Below the pieces are notes generated by a model that did not search any database, was not told where the DNA came from, and worked only from the letters and a program-made list of their open reading frames with translations. This document shows, piece by piece, positions 25,401 to 35,500 of a DNA stretch of 64,000 nt (position 1 is the first letter of the stretch; each line of letters opens with the position of its first letter). Source of the DNA: Monocercomonoides exilis. Its lineage: Eukaryota > Preaxostyla > Oxymonadida > Polymastigidae. Both the position numbers and the translations under genes were made by a program. Where the stretch lies: the NCBI GenBank assembly GCA_001643675.2, contig LSRY02000011.1, forward strand, positions 434,001-498,000, in the 5' to 3' direction.

Positions 25401-25686
25401 GTTTGGGGAGTATGAGGCTGTGGTTGCAGGAGATAAGATTGTGAGAGGAGAAAGGCCCGACACAAGCAAGACGATTGAGACGAGCTATTGCGAAGTGATA
25501 AAGGAGTGCCTTTCGGTTGACCGAAAAGAGAGGCCGACGCTGGTCGGGCTGAAGCGGGAGTTCATTGGGCATTTCCCAGCAGGCACAGTCATGCTCACCG
25601 TGTCTGATGCAATCGACTATGAAGCAGTCAGCTTTGTTGAGGATCAAAGGCTGTCCACTGGGCAGATGATGAGCTCGGAGCAGTGA
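16435..25686 (+). CDS. Giant secreted beta-helix receptor with C-terminal pseudokinase, 3083 aa
   Basis: A single uninterrupted exon. Residues 1-20 form a signal peptide (MLLISIAFLL). About residues 120-2600 are pectin-lyase-like parallel beta-helix sequence: many turns with GGG or GGA followed by hydrophobic strands (GGGIHAYL, GGGLYLDC, GGGMYCRS) and many N-glycosylation sequons. Five modules, each opening with a VYVSxxG...CG...PCxTIxxA type motif, begin near residues 633, 985, 1345, 1705 and 2118, a period of about 360. A transmembrane helix lies at about 2633-2660, followed by a basic stop-transfer (RWKKAK). After a Ser-rich linker, residues about 2818-3063 look like a kinase C-lobe: LRWKAPELLNG (APE motif), AFSIGMMLWECLTLQIPFGEYEA (subdomain IX) and CLSVDRKERPTL. 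The glycine loop, VAIK lysine, HRD and DFG motifs are not visible, so it is a likely pseudokinase. Such fusions are known as large families in oxymonads; ligand and role are unknown. Confidence 0.9.
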   Translation: MVKMLLISIAFLLTERKILCQDFCESAGFEVICTSNNFNYEKFFPAQRNRFPNEGLRSKISGSIRSELSSSSHKKITKENEVTERKVFENEKSKEGGLPECKKDCNLKNQGQIIDRPSTILKEFNSKEGECLIKGCFDLKNASVGWSGLELVSVNGKSAICGTEGSRAALRGCSVVMSCGVPLFEMHESYALLENITLQSSNPLSNEIPPLFSSKGTINKASNKSHLSVRFSCFSSFCISSAPFLASPLIESVSLADLIFFNISTKPSDCSSLTASIYKTQCFMQSCSFSSVCDVYDGGIVPSLNNPLASLTASNTSFVGCCRTSNVEHIGTEEEKKHPGRINETDNGANTFTWCEWIGSNTTGTDETWQDGISSGGAISMYGHPNGELSVSHCDFNNCYAYSRGGAVLCHSIKSININNNTFNACTAQHQEGGGIHAYLISTCVLISRCEFQNCESNHNGGGLYLDCFQASRTECFEAEVGEEENAYIFDCNFSTCSVTNNHGGGMYCRSVPAAQFKMRSIQFILCSAQSHGGGLSFYPNGTTTPTDKIFCCFLSFHKCECRESLIPLGHDSEYSDSFNLYLDSDNPFYECCTTNTDDRRVCYAYNYSNSGDWIYDQTSKKSWLKDKTIYVSVNGNDEYELCGTNESYPCLTVKKAVEMCEIQLALSVTLMEGNHASETETINIGEKKISVIGKGRTESSIGTGALSSVGTLFSVTTGNLGLLRMKVDCNSNASPSSPSVVVVSDGSGSLSLEDVVITTSVSSGNVISSSVFVVSLSQLSMVDVEIINMNVSKPLFSEPDLPSFSLSSSSFFLAGTESTESILANVNVKNVKLTNGDGVVVAKSVKEGETFVVKNVTIEDCECEDGSGGGIKVDLSSSSSKLRAGTSSTPEGEATKFNRCKCSGYGGGMMLHLADSSFDFSIYTVDFEGCTASLGGNYLFVNGKDSKNWGITTEKLNIENDNSKFNELVGWDRSDTTMGQFPLNVFLDIYPDAAHVGKAKNNLGGYNSWFCGFDYYPCATITHAAQVRYADTNKNIELDSGFELAEEVAMTGEYEWKVFCITKGMKVSVKTPDNMESEFLIEVQSACKMENIRFSLPTELEGVKSLISANSTLLTLTDCSVCCSSENTEGDAIGYSFVRAIGRKLKMEGFVIEESSLFGVHSLVELASGVDAVVCVGCNVSNVEKRNGDGGWMDGEVGTERDEGKNGIIVIEGCNVKGCSCCGRGGGIHASVKGEGSVVVNGTSVIDGCEANDFGEREGRGGGMMVEMGSRDCGLKIESGVKFSVDADNIAMFGKDVFVCCNAGILLESKVNATSFGFFDARAIPTVVLELSGSESGNEDEVIPLFVYLCSMGSKLIVDGSGEWSLDHSRCGFEKFGCLTIDYCVSQRANINIHEIEVASVSSIKNEMKVASCDVILSGKRESVEEEKMRVEVSDEGSANQERFIECTSSLSVNYISFSVDSPLKNARKAFIYSSLSTLTIANCSISFAEEALTNGMIGYSIIDKKGGKLIVDGFVIEEEVMMTMNGISPITMKNGTELEMKNSRVSGVEVAGGSGGGCLNVEINEMGNANIEGCNLSSRCSGGSGMKGGGVMISVGERGTLRMKNVKFDGCEVPSMDKEEGGRGIGGGMFVELPEEFGLFVLEGMKFEGCNAWKGKNVFVSGWDLREIMSNEQLKWEMNEEESESLDELCGWERKTTGEGYVIPLVVYLWSNWSGNGFVSKEKGGDFSGCGFSEAPCSSIDHLNALRYSTPGEGETHISIVGSGLLSHSISFSFISSSILESPKVVTEGTKKGTALIVSDEDENDLNDCSMISSNVSLSFVNVSFTKPTITTHHEVFIESSGTNSCLTIVDCSFGSLTGVTETAGYCMIRVNGGSVLIERCSLRMISDLKGLICFSPSATEVTAQNVNVSFAAVKEKSLISMFEVSNANGKRNAHINSNKPVLRVVGCSFANITNEENGAGVIDVGSFEHGVECVIDECSMSSCKSGLSIEGGGMRVALKSGESILKVNGSSFSMCKCSTQSGRGGGMYIDGADPNINYAVDSQIPPLRFKIANILFSLDEAFVGNDIFVRCKSIAHQINETLFALNYNQDSLNSNNSICGNDSEGNTDIDLIPLITFYYSAQVFVNSTGTDDRQCGAQSNPCLSINCAVDHIQEGVMNAILIDGEGAVTKECVIGDLVVNSLKKTQAIVKLNSKMEKSSDKDCIMEFINECSVERCSFQFEETFESTHNCLMKVKNGSMEIQKCEFCSTETELKVNSSIVNVERGELRIFDSAFRNLHSSASLLSFCEESKVEVVEMFITNIECEGDVVVVGGKAKVEMKEIAANNISLMKGGSAMKIEGIEEDVSVLNCSFGKCTNSKEKGSMAQIREGRAVRIEACVFDGEGNGEGSEETHEKMNRKEICGWNGSLVDVENSKVEMKETAIKNSKVGGLWVSGGSLAIENGKFENNNPFIEGYPSARRNAICTGNGELNVVSLKGGDGIEKNTSLWIMDEGCKLGGIAGERASPFFIPVLEDVQNATKPSGELKLIIHGKLLLPCDLSVKISMKEGDEEEIVRKGIDEEDCVSENEVHSTISLELLKVMETKAEASMSIQFGKSNLPSFTAEFILKNRSEIQPKGDEKLVEGGNKEKSYWMLIVIVIFAVLFLIVLVVAIAFIIRWKKAKNENKDLREIVNDNIRKDPKAFEMVTMEMSPEEQWRRAEREAEKKNEERIKMGVYAKSLGHSESSQYLLAESGSTEYILGRDSDKIPQWMLEKIDEKEIEYEMRKRTPSPSISSTSTTDTSDSDSTFVRGEDLCPTTSSMSNLVDAMACSSPHEKLIVDLRDSLFMLLHGRNEKKEMAIGTLQEREMTAAQIMFWVANLALHSFDEMENPLQSLANLSPHIVLFSEHMVICIVMHSDLSSDDSDSSSISSSTIITSSSDDSTINKNGRGSPPPSSAFEEEDDFKKECLRWKAPELLNGAKTHATKKTVAFSIGMMLWECLTLQIPFGEYEAVVAGDKIVRGERPDTSKTIETSYCEVIKECLSVDRKERPTLVGLKREFIGHFPAGTVMLTVSDAIDYEAVSFVEDQRLSTGQMMSSEQ

Positions 25687-25784
25687 CAGAGCTGCTCGTG
25701 AATCACAAAAAAGAGAAAACAGCTAAAAAGATCATTTTCATGTGCTTTTTCCGAATTGTTCGCACAACAGTCCCTTCTTCATTT

Positions 25785-28700
25785 TTATATTCTTGTAATA
25801 TTTGAATTTAATGTGTAACTCAAATTCTTGTTGTTTTCTTTTTTTTTTTTTTTCTGTTTGTATATGCTTTTTTTTTGTTTGTTTTGTTTTGAAATATGCA
25901 TATCAAAAGCAAAAACACAAAAATGTGGATATTCAGATGTGTATTTAGAAATGATCTGTTTTTTTGCCACCATCATCCGCAGTCTGCATTTCAGTTCGTT
26001 TATCTCTCGTTCAACTTGGTTCATTTCGTTTTCTGTCTTCTCTCTTTCTCTCTTCACTTCTGCTTGGCGCTGCCCTTTTCGCCCAATTCGCGCCAATGCA
26101 GACTGCAACGATGAAAATTCCATCTGTTTTGCACTGAGTGCTTTTTGCAGCTCATTTAGAATGGCTGCTTCTGGTAGTCTTGAACTTGCTGAAGAGGAAG
26201 AGGAGGATGCTTCAGTTGATGATGTGGATTGCATTGATGAAAATGAGTGTGCCTGAGTTGTTGCTCGAAACGGAGACGAAATTGCCGAGTCTGAAGGAGA
26301 TGGGTATTGCAGAGAATGTTGTGACACAGTTTTTGGAGACGAGGAAGGAGAAGAAAGAAGTTTCGTGTGCAGAGATCCTGGAGGAGATTGCAGCGATTTC
26401 GAATAACTTGTGGGAAATGAAGGAAGCACAGAAACATCAGAGTGATGTGGAGAAAAAAGGGAAGTGGGTGTGTATGATGAAGAAAACGATGCTGATGGAT
26501 ATGATGATCGAAGATTACTTATCGATTCAAGTCTTTTCTGGTGTTCTCTGTCTCTTCCCCATTCCCTCTCTCTTTCTCTTTCTCTTTCTCTTTCTCTTTC
26601 TCTTTCTCTCTGTCGTTCATATTCCTTTTCTCTCTCATATTCTCTAGCTTTTGCTCTTTCTCTTTCCATCCACGATTTTTTCTCCTCTTCTCTCAAATTC
26701 TGTTCTTCCCTCAATTTCTTGTTCAAATAATCCACAGATTGCTTCAGCTGTTCTTTTTCATCATTTGCATCTCGTATGCGCCGCTTCAATTCTTCCATCT
26801 CGTTTCCCTGAGCTTTCAGCGATCTTTCCAGCTCATTCTTTGCTTCCTCCAGTTCTGCTTTTTCTCCATTCATTTGTTTCCTTTCTGATTTCATCTCTTC
26901 GTTTTCCCTTTTCACCCCTTCCAATTTCTTCTCCAGCTCTTCATTCACTTTTGTCAAACTCTGCTTTTCATTCCTCCACTTCTCCTTCATCTCGCTCAGA
27001 TCTGCCTCCACATTTGCCTTGTCTCGCTCCATCTTTCTTTTCCATTCAGCTCTCATTTCATTCGCAATCTCTCCCAGCTGCCTTTCTTTTTCTCGCTTGT
27101 CAAATTCCATCGCTTCTTTCATCCGCCCACACTCTTCTTCTGCCTCTCTTCTTTTCTGCCTTTCCTGCTTGTTTTCTTCGTTCATTCTATCAATCACTTC
27201 CTTCCATTTTTTCTCCTCTGCCTTTGTCTTCCTTTTCTCTTCACTTTCAATTTCCCGCTCTCTTTCCCTCCACCTTTCACGCCACTCCTTTTCCATCTCT
27301 TCCTTCTCAATCTCGTTTCTGTTTTTCATTTCTTCAATTTCTCTTTTGCAAGCTGCAAGCGCTTCCTGTGTTCTCAGCAGTGAATCCTCTTTCTCTTTCA
27401 GTCTCTCGCCCAGCATCTCTTCTTTTCGTCTGACTTTCTTGCCTTTCCTTTTCTCTTCATTCTCTCCACTTTGTCCTTCCACATCTCTTTTCTTTCATGA
27501 GCCTCTGTCTTTTGCCTCTTCCACGTTTCTTCTTTCCATTTCCATTCGTGCTCTCTTTTGTCAGCGTCTGTGACTTGCCGTGCAAGCATTTCTATTTTCG
27601 TCTTCATCTCGTTCAAATCACTTCGAAGCATCACAATTTCAGAAGAGGACGATGAAGTTGATGAAGAAGTTGAATAGGATGCTGTGGATGTTGGTGAAAA
27701 GGAAGAAGATGTGTGATTGGGTGCAGATGCATCAGACGAAGGATACGTTGCAAGTGTCTGCCTCATTCGATCTGGTGATGTCAGCGGTGCAGATGTCGAT
27801 TGCATGAAGTGCTGAGACGATTCAACTTGATGCTCAAACTGGCGGGGAGACAGCGGATGAGAAGTGGGAAGCGGAAGAGAATGCGGATCAGACTGATGCA
27901 ACACTTCTGAAGAAGGGAAATGTGAAAATGGATGAGATGGTGGAGATGACACTCGAAATTCAGAGAATTCGAAGAATCCCAAATATTCATCGTGTTCTGA
28001 CTCACCACGTGTTCTGTTGTTTCTCTCTTCATTTTCTCTGCTCTTATTCTCTTTTTTTCCATAGCGGAATGGCAGTTTGTCACTTGGTTTTGGAGAGATC
28101 GATGAAGATGGAGATGCTGAGGAAACAGAAGAGGCAGAAGGCGCAGAATAATCAGAATCCTCATCCTCAAATTCATCAGTTGAATCGCATCGCTCTGAAG
28201 AGCCGGGAGTTTGCAACGGATGTGAGTGGTTGACAAGACTGTGCAAGTTGTGGATACGTTGAGAATGCAACATATGAGAATGGCTCATGTGCTTTGTTTG
28301 CTCTTTCTCCCCTTCAGCTCGATTCAAGTGATTTGCAGTGTGTTGCTCCGCAGAACTTGTTTTTGCTGAAGAATGCGAATTCCTTCCGGCTGAGCTTTCA
28401 GAAGGCGATGCTTGGCTGCTGGAAACGTGTGGCTGCGATGTGCCTTTTCCTCGGTTGATGTTTCATTCATGCTTTCTTCATCGCGAAATCTGTCTTTTGA
28501 TGAGATGTTCCGTTCTGCTGCCTTTTCCTCACCTCGCACTTCTTCCTTTTCCAATTCCAGATGAATCTCTCTTTGTTTTCTTTTCATGTTTTCTTTCGCA
28601 TTCCTTTGCTCATCAAATTCCTCGTTTTCATGAAATCTGTTTTCCAAAAAGTTTCTGATCGATTTCTCATTCTTCCTTTTCGCTTCTCTGTTTTCTTTCT

Positions 28701-28937
28701 CTCCTTCCTTTTCTGCCTTCTCTTCAAGCAGCCTCCGCTTCAACGATTCAGGTGAAAGCAGAAACGACGAAGACACTGAAAATCAATTTTAATGTTGAGA
28801 TTAAAAAAAGAACAGAAAATTTTAAATGTGACAAATAAATACTACTTTTGTTCAGAATGCTGAACAAACAAACAATGTTGAAATTGAATTGTAAGTAAAT
28901 TGTTGTGAATAAAAAGTCGGGAAAGAGCAAATTTCAT
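25785..28937 (-). CDS. Coiled-coil protein interrupted by two -1 frameshifts
   Basis: Three overlapping minus-strand frames read as one protein. Exon 1 is probably 28937-28874 (M at 28937), then a 98-bp intron (GTTTGT...TTTTCAG), then a frame from 28775 to about 28330 rich in Lys/Glu. The second frame (about 28460-27398) has a Ser/His-rich linker leading into a coiled coil. The third (about 27482-25785) is a long coiled coil with a run of Arg-Glu repeats near 26590, a second Ser-rich linker and a final short coiled coil. Each switch is to the -1 frame, as one missing base would give. The open overlaps are about 28324-28460 and 27398-27482, each beside short A runs. This may be sequencing deletion, a dead gene or real frameshifting. 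The gene converges with the giant beta-helix gene, 98 bp away. No named family is recognised. Confidence 0.6.
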
Positions 28938-29065
28938 CTGACGCTTTTGAAGATATCACTGTTGAAATATTTTTTCAAGTTGAATTATTTTGTATTGGAC
29001 GAATGATCTTTTTTGTTCATTTCATCATTTATCAAAGCTCACTGATGAATCCAAAACTGAAATAG

Positions 29066-29519
29066 TTCAATAAAGAACTATATTCAAAAAAAGAAGATAG
29101 AATCCATATTAAAAAAGACAACTGGTGCAAAATTCTTGCATTTATGAAAAAATCAAAGATTTGTTCCGAACTATTTCTGCCATCGAATAACTGCAATTCT
29201 GACATTCAAGTGAAAAATAACATAAAGAAATATTTGAAAGATGAGAAACATATTCTTATGTCAACGACGGAACAAAATTCATAAAGCAAAATATTTCATC
29301 CCAACTTGTTACAAAAGAAATGTCAAAAAAAGTGAAAAACTATTTTATATGGTTATAAATTTAATAAAAAGAAAAATGAATAAAAAAACCATTCACACGC
29401 AATATTTATTACTTCCAGAGAAAATAAATATTATCAATTATTTTATCGAAGATTTGAAAAAGCAAATTCATAATTTTTCAAAAATTCAAAAAATTGTTGA
29501 AACATTAAACATTAACTAA
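29066..29519 (+). pseudogene. Possible small gene or gene fragment with a frame switch
   Basis: From a possible acceptor (AAATAG, 29060-29065) a frame of 73 codons runs to TAA 29282-29284. It contains Trp, Cys and Pro at scattered positions (KKDNWCKILAF, SELFLPSNNC). A second frame, shifted by one, starts at ATG 29241 and runs 92 codons to 29519, ending in an amphipathic Lys-rich helix (YFIEDLKKQIHNFSKI). Frames this long are unlikely by chance in DNA this AT-rich. No family is recognised. It lies between the 5' end of the coiled-coil gene and the 3' end of RIC1. Confidence 0.3.
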
Positions 29520-29584
29520 AAGTTGATAATAAAACGACAGTTTGAAAATCAGGCTTTCGCTTTTTTCGAAATTTCACAAATTTT

Positions 29585-32500
29585 TCAGTTTATTTTCAGC
29601 TTATCAATCAATGATAAAAACTTTTCTTGCAATTCTTTTGGTAATGTTTGAATTATTGAAGCTGAACGATTCAAAAATATGGAAAAAGCAATTGCAAATT
29701 CAACCCATCCTCCTTCCTTGAATTCGTTCAGCATCCATTCCAATTCTGTTTCCTCAGAGCAAAAAGCATTGCAGTCGTCATCAAAAAGGTTGGACATCCA
29801 TCCTTCCTTTAAAATCTTTCTCCTCATTTTGTACTCATCAAACAAAATTTTCGTATGCTTGCTGTTCTGCACATGTGAACAGTCGCTGATAATTAGCTCA
29901 GTTTTATCTTCGGCTTCTTGATCTGAATCAAAAGGCTCATTCATAAATGAAAGACCAGCAGCATTAGCCTCTCGTTCTTTTTCCAAAGCGTCCATCCAAA
30001 ATGAATTTGTGTTCGTTGAAAGAGTTGAAATAGACATATCGGAGCATCCGTTTTCAAATGGGTAGCGAGGAATCCACCATTTGAGAATATCTCTCAGAAT
30101 GCAATCAATTGGCATTCCTGTTATGTTCCATTTATCCTTAAAGTGTTCTTTTTCTTTGATTGTTATTTCATCTCTTTGAGCAATTTGAGTGTGATGTTCG
30201 TTGTCATTTATCTCAGAGGAAAGCAATGAAAGCATTTTGTGAAGAGGAAAGTCGATAAGTTTGCAGAAAAAGTACAATGGACGGTATTTACGCTTTCGCA
30301 ATAAAATTTCAACTGCGCAACATACAACCAATGTGCAATCTGCACATATCTAAAATAAAAAGAAGAAGAAACAACGATTATTTGCATCCAAAAAATCAGA
30401 TAATTTGAAAAAACAAAACATCAATATTTGAATATTTTGCAAGTAAAATACAAACCTCTAATTTTTTTGGTAAATAGTCAGTCAACAAAATGTGTGTGTG
30501 ATTATTTGACATTCCAATTTTACTGCTGACAATCATCCACAAAAGTTGTGTATTTGATTGAAAGTCTGTTTGCTTTGATTCCTTTTTCTTTTTCTCTCCA
30601 ATCGGAGTCTTAAAATCTCTCAAATCAGTCTTTGTATTATCTCCATCAAAAGTTGAATCGATGGCATTTCCTCTTTCAATTTCTTTTCCGCTCTCCTTCT
30701 GTTCGTCCTCTAACCATTGTATTCCTGATCCTCGAATTACATAGCGCGTTAGTCCAACAAGCGAGGCATAATCTTCCTTCTCCAAACACTCGCACGCAAC
30801 AGCAACGGCAATAGAAGCAGCACATGAAAAGGAAAAGCATTCATCAAAGAACCGAATGGTGTGACTGAGAGATTTGGTATCGTTCTCATTCAATGACCAC
30901 AAGCACATCGAAACAAGTCCGTTGATTGAAGAAAACGTGAAAGAGCCATCTTTCAGTTCTTTATTTAGTTCATTTGTCTGATTTTGCACAGGAGATGAAC
31001 TTGAAACGTTCGAGTTCTGATAACAAATTTTCTTTAAAATTGAAATCACTGCTTGTTGATTTGCTGAAAATGAACATTGCTTTCCTTTTTTCTCTAGAAC
31101 AGACGTTTGAGACTCATCTCTTTTGAGTCCTGTTCTTCTCATCGAATCTTGTTTTCCTTCAAACGAGCTATCACAGAAGATTGCAGAAGGAGAAGGAATG
31201 CACAACTGCAGGAACGGATTTTCACTTGCGATTCTGCTTATAAGAGATAGCAAAGGTGGCCAATTTGAAGGTGCAAGTCGACGTAAAGAGTCGATAAGTA
31301 TTGTATGCGCATCGTTAAATAAGCAAAGAAAAGAAATTGTAGTCAGAAGTGAAGGAATGCATTGAGCTTGATTGATTTGAGATTCATGCGACAATTCGAT
31401 GTCCGTCCACATATCATTCTCATTATCTTTGCAAGCATCAATTGTCGCTTTGTCAGAACAGTTACTTGTGTACGGCTTGCATTCATTTGGTGTTGAAGAA
31501 TTATAAAAATCGCGAATGGCATCTTCAGTTAACAGCACATCATCCATCTTTAAATTGTTGCTTGAGAACGCAGCATCACTCCATTTCTGTTTTGTAGCTC
31601 GGTTTTCGTTTAACTTTTGTACGGTCTTGTTTTGATTATTTTTGCAAACTGTGTTAAAGTGAATAACAGCCGAAAGTACTTCCATCAATAGCTTTTGTCT
31701 GAATTCACTTGCATTCAACCATTCATTGCACACTCCACTCTGGCACCCTGTGCGATAAGGTGAGACTGTCAATGAAAACGCAGCCAATATAGCTTGTATC
31801 AAAGGAAAATAATCAGTCATTTCATCTTTTCCTGAGTTGATTGACTTCAATTGTGAATTTTGCAGCAGAAGAGCGTGTTGGATAAGGAGATGGTACAAAG
31901 AAAGAGGCCGGAGGGCAAATTGATGGGGACGGGACAAAACAGACGGAACAGAAGCAGGATTATAAAAGCAGCAGTCTGATTGCTGGGCATCTTGTGGGGC
32001 ACTTCCAGCAGCAAAAGGCTGGCGAGACAGATGCTGCTGCATCAAATGAGCACACGGCCTATTTGTAGAAGTCTCAGCTGTGATGAAGATGGATGACTGC
32101 ATCAGACAAAGCGGTGCCTGTGACTTCACTTGCGAAGGGAACATGATGTCAAAGTTGACACACCCGCTGTCTGCAGTTGCTTCAAGTGACGGCTTAATCA
32201 TCCAAGTAGTAACTCCCATTTCATCGTCTTCCTTTTGTTTTTTGCTTATGTTCGCTTTCATGGCTTCTGAAAGTAACCAATCAAAGCTATCTTCACTTTC
32301 ATAGTTATCGGCTAGATAATCGCTGTATATTGTGCAATCATCTTCCATCGCACTTCCACACAAGTTGCGATTGACAATGGCTCTGTTTCTGCATTCAATT
32401 GCCCATAGCTGAGTATTCGCCAAGCAGCACCAGGCAGCAACAGAACTGAGCATAACAGCCTTGTTGGTTGAGGTGTCGATGAGTGCAAGAGACGAATCAG

Positions 32501-35500
32501 CACAGCGCACAACAAACACATGTGGTCTCTGGCGGACAATGACAGCAGTTGGCAGCGGAGAACTGACAGCAGCAGAAGCAGTCAGAAGACTCGAAGTTGC
32601 TTGCGGGGAATTGACAGGAGTTTGTATTGCTGTTTGGTGCTGGTGCTGTTTTGTGCTTGCAGATGCTAATTGTGTAGAAGAGGCGGAGTGAGAAAGAGGA
32701 GACGGGGCAGGAGACAATGAAGAAGGAGAAAGCGATGAAGGAGAAAAGAATCGTTTGAGACGAGTCGCAAATGGAGTGCTTGAATCCTTCGGTGTTTTCT
32801 TTTCCTTTTTGTGCTTTTTGTCATCAGTCGGTGGAGTTGAAAGCGGAGTTGGGGGCGAAGAAGCTGTGTGCGATTTGTGCAAGTTCGAAGGGCGTTTGGG
32901 AGTTGTCAGTGTGGAAGATTGGGTCGAAAGTGACTGAGCTTGTCGAGTCTCTGTTGCCGATGTTAGCGGAGATGAAAGAGGATTTCTTGCATTTCTTTGA
33001 GTTGTGGTTGATGAAGGCATTTGGATGGCTGGTTGTTCTTTTGAAGGGACGGAATTGTCGCTTACAAGCACAAAACCAGATCGTTCCGCTAAGCCTGTGT
33101 CTCTCTGAAAAGTAATTGGTGTCAAGCCTGGGTGAATTGGAGTGGCGCTGACAATAAATGACTTCAGACGGTTATTTGTTTTTCGCTTGCAATCGTTTGA
33201 TTTGCTCGTCATTTCTATATCGAGTGAAGGGAAAGTGAGTCTGCGTAAATTCACAATAACCCGCTTCCCATTCACCACAACACCTGATCTTGTTCTGTCT
33301 CTTTCTCTTTCGTCTTCGCCCAGCTTCTCGATTGATATGGACACTGCAAATGGTTGAATGAAGGTGATTGGCAAAAAGGAAGAGGAAGAATCAGACTGGG
33401 AAGAAGAAGATGATGATGATGACGACGACGAACCAGTTTGACTGTCAATAAGCATCTGAGGTGTAACAGCGTCTGAGCGAAGGACGATGTTGAAGTGCTT
33501 TTCGTCTGGGCACACAGACAAAGAAAGAGGCGCAAAATGCGATGGAAGCGGGGCGACTGCATGCGATCGATAGGAAGCAGGAAGAAGAAGCGGATCTTTT
33601 AAGTGGGAATGCGAAGAGGCTGAATGAGAGGCAGAAGAAGCCGAAGAAGACAAGGCAGAGGCAGTCTGATGAGACGAGCGAGAGAAAGAAGAGAGCGAAA
33701 TGCGGCGCGAGTCGTCAATCGCCTTCCGCGTCAGAAGAAGTGGAATGAACACCACGTGAATGAAGAAGTCCTCGTTGGACTCTTTTGCCTTTTCTGCAGA
33801 GGCCAAAGAAGAATACAGAATGGAAGACTGAGCAGATGAAGCAGGAGAAGGCGGAAGGGACGAAGAAGAACGCGAAGGAGAAGAAAGAACGACAGGCGGA
33901 ACAGAAAGAGAAGATGGAGTGAATGGACGCCTTGGTGTGGTCTCAATATCAGCAGAAGCAGGGAAAGAATAGAGGGAATCGCCCATTGTCTTGCTGGTGG
34001 TGACTGTTGAAAGAGGTGATGGAGAAAAAGTGGATGAGGAAGAAAGAGAGGAGAGCACTGAAGAAGAAGAAGAGGAGGAGGAGGACAATGAGGAAGAGGA
34101 AGAAGAAGAAGATGATGATGATCCTGTATGCGATCTTGTCTTCTTCTTCTTTGTGGTTGTGACGAGGATCAAGATGTCGTCGCTCAGCCACTCGGCGCTG
34201 ATGATGCAGTCGTTTTCGAGAGAGGTGAACCACATCCATCTGCCCTCTCTCCACTGCTGAGAGGAACACGAGGACAAAAGAAGAGACTGGGCTGATGCAG
34301 GGGCACTGAGTGACTGTGAAGTGGGAAGAGAGGAAGAAGAAGAGGAAGAGGTAGAAGAGGTAGAAGAGGAAGAAGAAGAAGAAGAAGGAAGACGTGATGA
34401 AGTGTTGCTTTGACTCATATCTTTCTTTCCGATGTACAAAGCAACGCCTCCATCGCCGATGACTGAGAACGAAGAGAGAGAAGAAGAAGAAGAAACAAAC
34501 TGGATGCGGCGAAGAAGGAAGATGAAAGGGCGAGGAATACACAGAGAAGCAAAAGCGTTTGATATGACGGCAGATGAGTGGGGGAGTGAGGGAAGTGGCT
34601 GAGATGGAGAGTGGAATGTGATTTTGTTGTTGAGTGTGTTGTTGTTGTTGTTGTTGTAAAGTGAGGTGAATGACTGAAATGTAGACGAAGTGATTGGAGA
34701 AGGTTCCTTCTGCAGTGACTTGATGAATGAAAGCAAGGGCTCGTTGGCTGCAGAGGATGTGTTCTGATAGGGCTGAAGAGAAGGGAAGGCCAAGTAAATG
34801 TGCTGTGAGTCAAAGAAGCAGGCAGCATCGCGTGGCTGGCAGATGGCGGTGGAGGAAAGAGAGGCGCCGGCGGACGAAAAGGAAGACGTCCAGAGGCCTT
34901 CCACTTCGACAAAGCAGCCCTTCAGAAAGGAAGCGGTGGAGAGGAGGAGAAGAGAAGACGAGGAATGCACCCAGATTGCAGAGACGACAGAAGAAGGAAG
35001 CTTTCTGGTTGAATTGGATTTTTTGGGTCTGTTTGAAATTTGATTGGATGAGTTTTTTTGTTGCAAATTATTGTGTGATTTATCGTTTGAACTTTCAATC
35101 AATTGTCCTGTTTCTGTTATTTTTTCTCCTTCTGTGCAACTACTTCCATTTATGCATTCATCATCATCATCATCATCGCATTCTTTTTCTTCACTCCATT
35201 CAGCAGCCTCGTCTTCATCAGCATCATCGTTTCCAGTGGCCATAATGTTCTGTGACAAGATGCTTATGCACTCACCGTCGATGACAGATGCCCCGTGGCT
35301 GCAGGCAAAGCCAACAGCGATGGACGAGACGAGAGGAAGCGGATGGATAGGCGGAATGGCACAGCGAGAGGGAAACACAAAGAAAGAGGAGGAGTCTGAA
35401 GATGATTTTTGTGGAGAAGATAAGAATTTGCAGGAAGAAGAAGATGAGGAGGAGGAGGAAGAAGATAATGAAGAAGAATCTTGTTCAGATGATGTGTCTT

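Noticed and set aside
24886-25620. An active protein kinase domain in the giant protein
   Set aside because: Only C-lobe landmarks are visible; the glycine loop, catalytic Lys, HRD and DFG are not found.
26651-27573. Plus-strand ORFs of 260 and 184 codons (Leu/Phe/Ser-rich)
   Set aside because: Antisense to the Glu/Lys coiled coil on the minus strand; GAA/GAG/AAA codons read backwards give Phe, Leu and Ser.
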